Positions 6,121-7,953 of a DNA stretch of 7,953 bases are shown here, piece after piece. Numbering within the stretch: the stretch's first letter is position 1; each line of letters starts with the position of its first letter. The stretch spans positions 1 through 7,953 of the forward strand of contig JAGHTJ010000144.1 of NCBI GenBank assembly GCA_018065375.1, written 5' to 3'. Source of the stretch: Candidatus Equinaster intestinalis (GTDB taxonomy: Bacteria; Bacillota_A; Clostridia; Oscillospirales; Acutalibacteraceae). Below the pieces are notes generated by a model that was not told the DNA's origin, did no database searches, and saw only the letters and a program-made list of their open reading frames with translations. A program made the translations under genes and the position numbers.

Positions 6121-7413
6121 ATGAAACTGAAAGAAAAAATATGCTACGGAACAGGTATTATTCCGGGGGCTGTAATTGCAACTATCATTTCTCTTTACCT
6201 GCTTTATTTTTGTACAGATGTTTTGGGGCTTGCGGCATCGGCAGTAGGCACAGTAATACTTATCGCAAACATTTTCGATATAGTAACCGATTTGCTTATT
6301 ATGAATTTTGTAGACTCGCATCCTACAAAATTCGGAACATACCGTCCTTGGCTATTCAGCGTAATTCCAATGGGAATTTGTTTGTTTCTGCTTTTTAGTA
6401 CACCTTCTTTTTTGGATAGCAACACCAAAAAACTCATTTGGGTTGCAATACTTTATTTTCTTCTTGTTCCAATCTTCGAGACGGCATATCTTTGCCCCTT
6501 CATTTCTCTTAGAACACGACTTACCAATGACCACAAAGAACAGATACAACTCGGTTCTGCGGCTTCGTTTTTTGAAAATATCGGACAACTTGTAGCTGTA
6601 ATTCTTATTACACAAATCGTTACTCACCGCGATATTCTCAGTTTGTCTAACTGGCGTTTATGCGTAGCAATACTGCTCGCGATTATGATTATCAATATTT
6701 TGGTTTGCGTTTTCGGAACAAAAGAACGAATCGTAGCAACTGAGAAAAAAATAAATTTGTTCTACGGCATAAAAGTTTTGATAAAAAATCGGCCTTTTTT
6801 GAAGGTTGTTGCAATACTTTCGGTTATATATATTCCCTGGTTAACCTACAGCTCGTTGCTTACCTATTTCTGTACATACAATTTGGGACACGAAGAATGG
6901 ATGACCTATGTTGCAATTTTCAGCCTGATTTTTTCGGCACTTATGTCATTTGTAATCTCACCGCTCGCCGCAAAAATCGGGAAAAAATCAACAATAACCT
7001 TATGCTGTTCCACATTGTTGCTTTCAGCTATAGTATTTGTCTTTACCAATAACATTTGGCTTTTACTTGTTTTTTGTATGATAAAAGATTTCGGTCAAAT
7101 AGGTATTTACATTTGCTCGTTTTCTTATATTCCCGAAATTGATAAGCGCACAAGAAATCTTTCGAAGTTCACCGTTACGGGTCTTATCGTGGGAATTACC
7201 TCTGCCATTACCAAAATCGGCTCTGCAATCGGCTCGTACGCCGCAAGCGCCGTGCTGACACTTGGCGGTTATGATGCCTCACTTGCCGCGCAAAGCGATT
7301 CAACCCTCGCTTTTATAAGATACAGCGTTGTAGCCCTCTATGTTTTAGCCGGTGTAATCATCTTCCTCATCAATAAAAAAGGTGTTTTCGGAAAAGAAAA
7401 TGCCGAAATATAA
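6121..7413 (+). CDS. GPH-family (MelB-like, MFS_2) cation symporter
   Basis: A 430-residue integral membrane protein with about 12 hydrophobic segments (for example 11-31, 40-60, 77-95, 104-125, 150-167, 178-198, 226-250, 262-282, 291-309, 312-336, 351-380, 398-418). It belongs to the glycoside-pentoside-hexuronide:cation symporter family. The N-terminus KLKEKICYGTGIIPG is the usual family opening, and NIFDIVTD has D53 and D57 with the same four-residue spacing as the cation-binding D55/D59 of melibiose carrier MelB. The following loop, SHPTKFGTYRPWLF (66-79), matches the family's cytoplasmic loop 2-3 motif. Expected role: sodium- or proton-coupled uptake of a sugar, glycoside or related small molecule; the substrate is not readable. 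It lies 3 bases after the ligase gene with a strong GGAGG (6108-6112) eight bases before the ATG, so it is the last gene of the operon, ending at the terminator. In context it may import the compound that the upstream enzymes activate. Confidence 0.87.
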   Translation: MKLKEKICYGTGIIPGAVIATIISLYLLYFCTDVLGLAASAVGTVILIANIFDIVTDLLIMNFVDSHPTKFGTYRPWLFSVIPMGICLFLLFSTPSFLDSNTKKLIWVAILYFLLVPIFETAYLCPFISLRTRLTNDHKEQIQLGSAASFFENIGQLVAVILITQIVTHRDILSLSNWRLCVAILLAIMIINILVCVFGTKERIVATEKKINLFYGIKVLIKNRPFLKVVAILSVIYIPWLTYSSLLTYFCTYNLGHEEWMTYVAIFSLIFSALMSFVISPLAAKIGKKSTITLCCSTLLLSAIVFVFTNNIWLLLVFCMIKDFGQIGIYICSFSYIPEIDKRTRNLSKFTVTGLIVGITSAITKIGSAIGSYAASAVLTLGGYDASLAAQSDSTLAFIRYSVVALYVLAGVIIFLINKKGVFGKENAEI

Positions 7414-7427
7414 AAGCATAAAATAAA

Positions 7428-7456
7428 GAAAGAAGCCTCGAAACGAGGCTTCTTTT
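7428..7456. terminator. Bidirectional intrinsic terminator between convergent genes
   Basis: The arms AGAAGCCTCG (7431-7440) and CGAGGCTTCT (7444-7453) pair perfectly around an AAA loop, and two more A-T pairs plus a G-T pair extend the stem to about 13 pairs. A T-rich run (7453-7463) follows on the plus strand, and the A-rich stretch 7417-7430 becomes a T-rich tail on the minus strand. It therefore closes both the operon (stop at 7413) and gpsA (stop at 7462), filling nearly the whole 48-bp gap. Confidence 0.92.
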
Positions 7457-7461
7457 ATTTT

Positions 7462-7953
7462 TTATTCGTGTTTATGCGGTCTGCTCATAAGCTCTTTTAC
7501 CACCTTTTCGGGGGATTTATTAAGGAAAAGAACGTTATAGCATTCCTCAATTATCGGCATATCCACATTATACTTTTCTGCAAGCTTTTTAGCCGTTTCA
7601 GCCGCAAAATAGCCTTCAACCGTACCGACCTTTTCGAGAGCTTCCTTTACCGGCATTCCGCCGCCTACGAGTGTACCGAACCGGTTATTACGGCTATGTA
7701 ATGACGTGCAGGTTACCACCAAATCACCTACTCCGGTAAGTCCCGCAAAGGTGAGCGGGTCGGCACCCATTTTTGCGCCAAGCCTTGCCATTTCGGCGAG
7801 GCCTCTTGTTATCAGCGCCGCCTTGGTATTATCGCCGAGCCCGAGTCCGTTACAAAAACCGACACAAACGGCAATTACGTTTTTAAGCGCGCCGCCGAGC
7901 TCTGCACCGATTACGTCCTTATTGGTATAAAGGCGCATATTTTCGTTTGAAAG
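7462..7953 (-). CDS. gpsA: Glycerol-3-phosphate dehydrogenase [NAD(P)+], C-terminal part (5' end off window)
   Basis: The visible 163 residues are the C-terminal half of GpsA (full family length about 330-340), which reduces dihydroxyacetone phosphate to sn-glycerol-3-phosphate in the cytoplasm, feeding phospholipid and teichoic acid synthesis. The frame is open to the right edge: the residues LSNEN before the first visible Met continue the family sequence, so that Met (7938) is internal. Diagnostic blocks are DVIGAELGGALKNVIAV (including the catalytic lysine of GGALKN), GDNTKAALITRGLAEM, GLTGVGDLVVTCTS followed by SRNNRFG, and VEGYFAAE. The C-terminus ends MSRPHKHE. The N-terminal NAD-binding GxGxxG lies off the window. 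The gene is convergent with the operon and more GC-rich, so it is probably core genome; its product is nevertheless a possible substrate for the TagD-like enzyme. Confidence 0.95.
   Translation of the reverse strand, partial: LSNENMRLYTNKDVIGAELGGALKNVIAVCVGFCNGLGLGDNTKAALITRGLAEMARLGAKMGADPLTFAGLTGVGDLVVTCTSLHSRNNRFGTLVGGGMPVKEALEKVGTVEGYFAAETAKKLAEKYNVDMPIIEECYNVLFLNKSPEKVVKELMSRPHKHE

Noticed and set aside
5425..6627. Minus-strand frames of 77-140 codons opposite the ligase and transporter genes
   Set aside because: They are antisense to well-recognised proteins, show no recognisable motifs and are rich in Cys, Phe and Tyr as expected for shadows.
7468..7930. Plus-strand frames opposite gpsA
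   Set aside because: They are antisense to a highly conserved enzyme and have no supporting signals.
1..7953. CRISPR array, tRNA or rRNA genes, insertion sequence or phage attachment site
   Set aside because: No regularly spaced repeats, cloverleaf, transposase frame or long inverted or direct repeats were seen on either strand; the only strong inverted repeat is the terminator near 7440.

Overview
The window looks like chromosomal DNA of a low-to-moderate GC Firmicute of the Clostridia class (Oscillospiraceae or Lachnospiraceae-like). The evidence is strong AGGAGG-type ribosome binding sites, consensus SigA promoters, a Gram-positive signal peptide, a LicD/TagD-type surface phospho-decoration theme, and a modular exported protein built from modules often seen in gut Clostridia. 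No database search was possible, so genus-level placement is not supported.

Layout, left to right. (1) Positions 1-3352, minus strand: one uninterrupted reading frame of 1117 codons, cut by the left edge. It encodes a secreted multidomain protein: signal peptide, Ig-like module, LamG/concanavalin-like region, a clostridial extracellular module, a fibronectin type III domain, then the N-terminal part of a tyrosine/dual-specificity phosphatase-like domain. This gene has no plus-strand equivalent; the short plus-strand frames inside it are shadows. (2) Positions 3353-3504: a compact divergent control region with two back-to-back promoters, each with a 17-bp spacer, flanking an 8-bp palindrome. 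(3) Positions 3505-7413, plus strand: a tightly packed four-gene operon encoding a LicD-family phosphotransferase, a TagD/LicC-type cytidylyltransferase, a stand-alone ANL-superfamily adenylating enzyme and a GPH-family (MelB-like) transporter. Junctions are an 8-bp overlap, a 1-bp overlap and a 3-bp gap. (4) A hairpin terminator at about 7428-7456 that works for both strands. (5) Positions 7462-7953, minus strand: the C-terminal 163 residues of glycerol-3-phosphate dehydrogenase GpsA, cut by the right edge.

How the genes may work together (inference). The cytidylyltransferase would make a CDP-activated small alcohol (CDP-choline, CDP-ethanolamine, CDP-glycerol or similar), and LicD would move the phospho-alcohol onto a surface glycan or teichoic acid. 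The transporter could bring in a precursor. The adenylating enzyme is the puzzling member: it has every ANL core motif, but no carrier protein or acyltransferase gene is in view. The operon is visibly more AT-rich than the genes on either side, which fits a laterally acquired surface-modification cassette. The combination of LicD, cytidylyltransferase, adenylating enzyme and GPH transporter is the best candidate here for an undescribed system.
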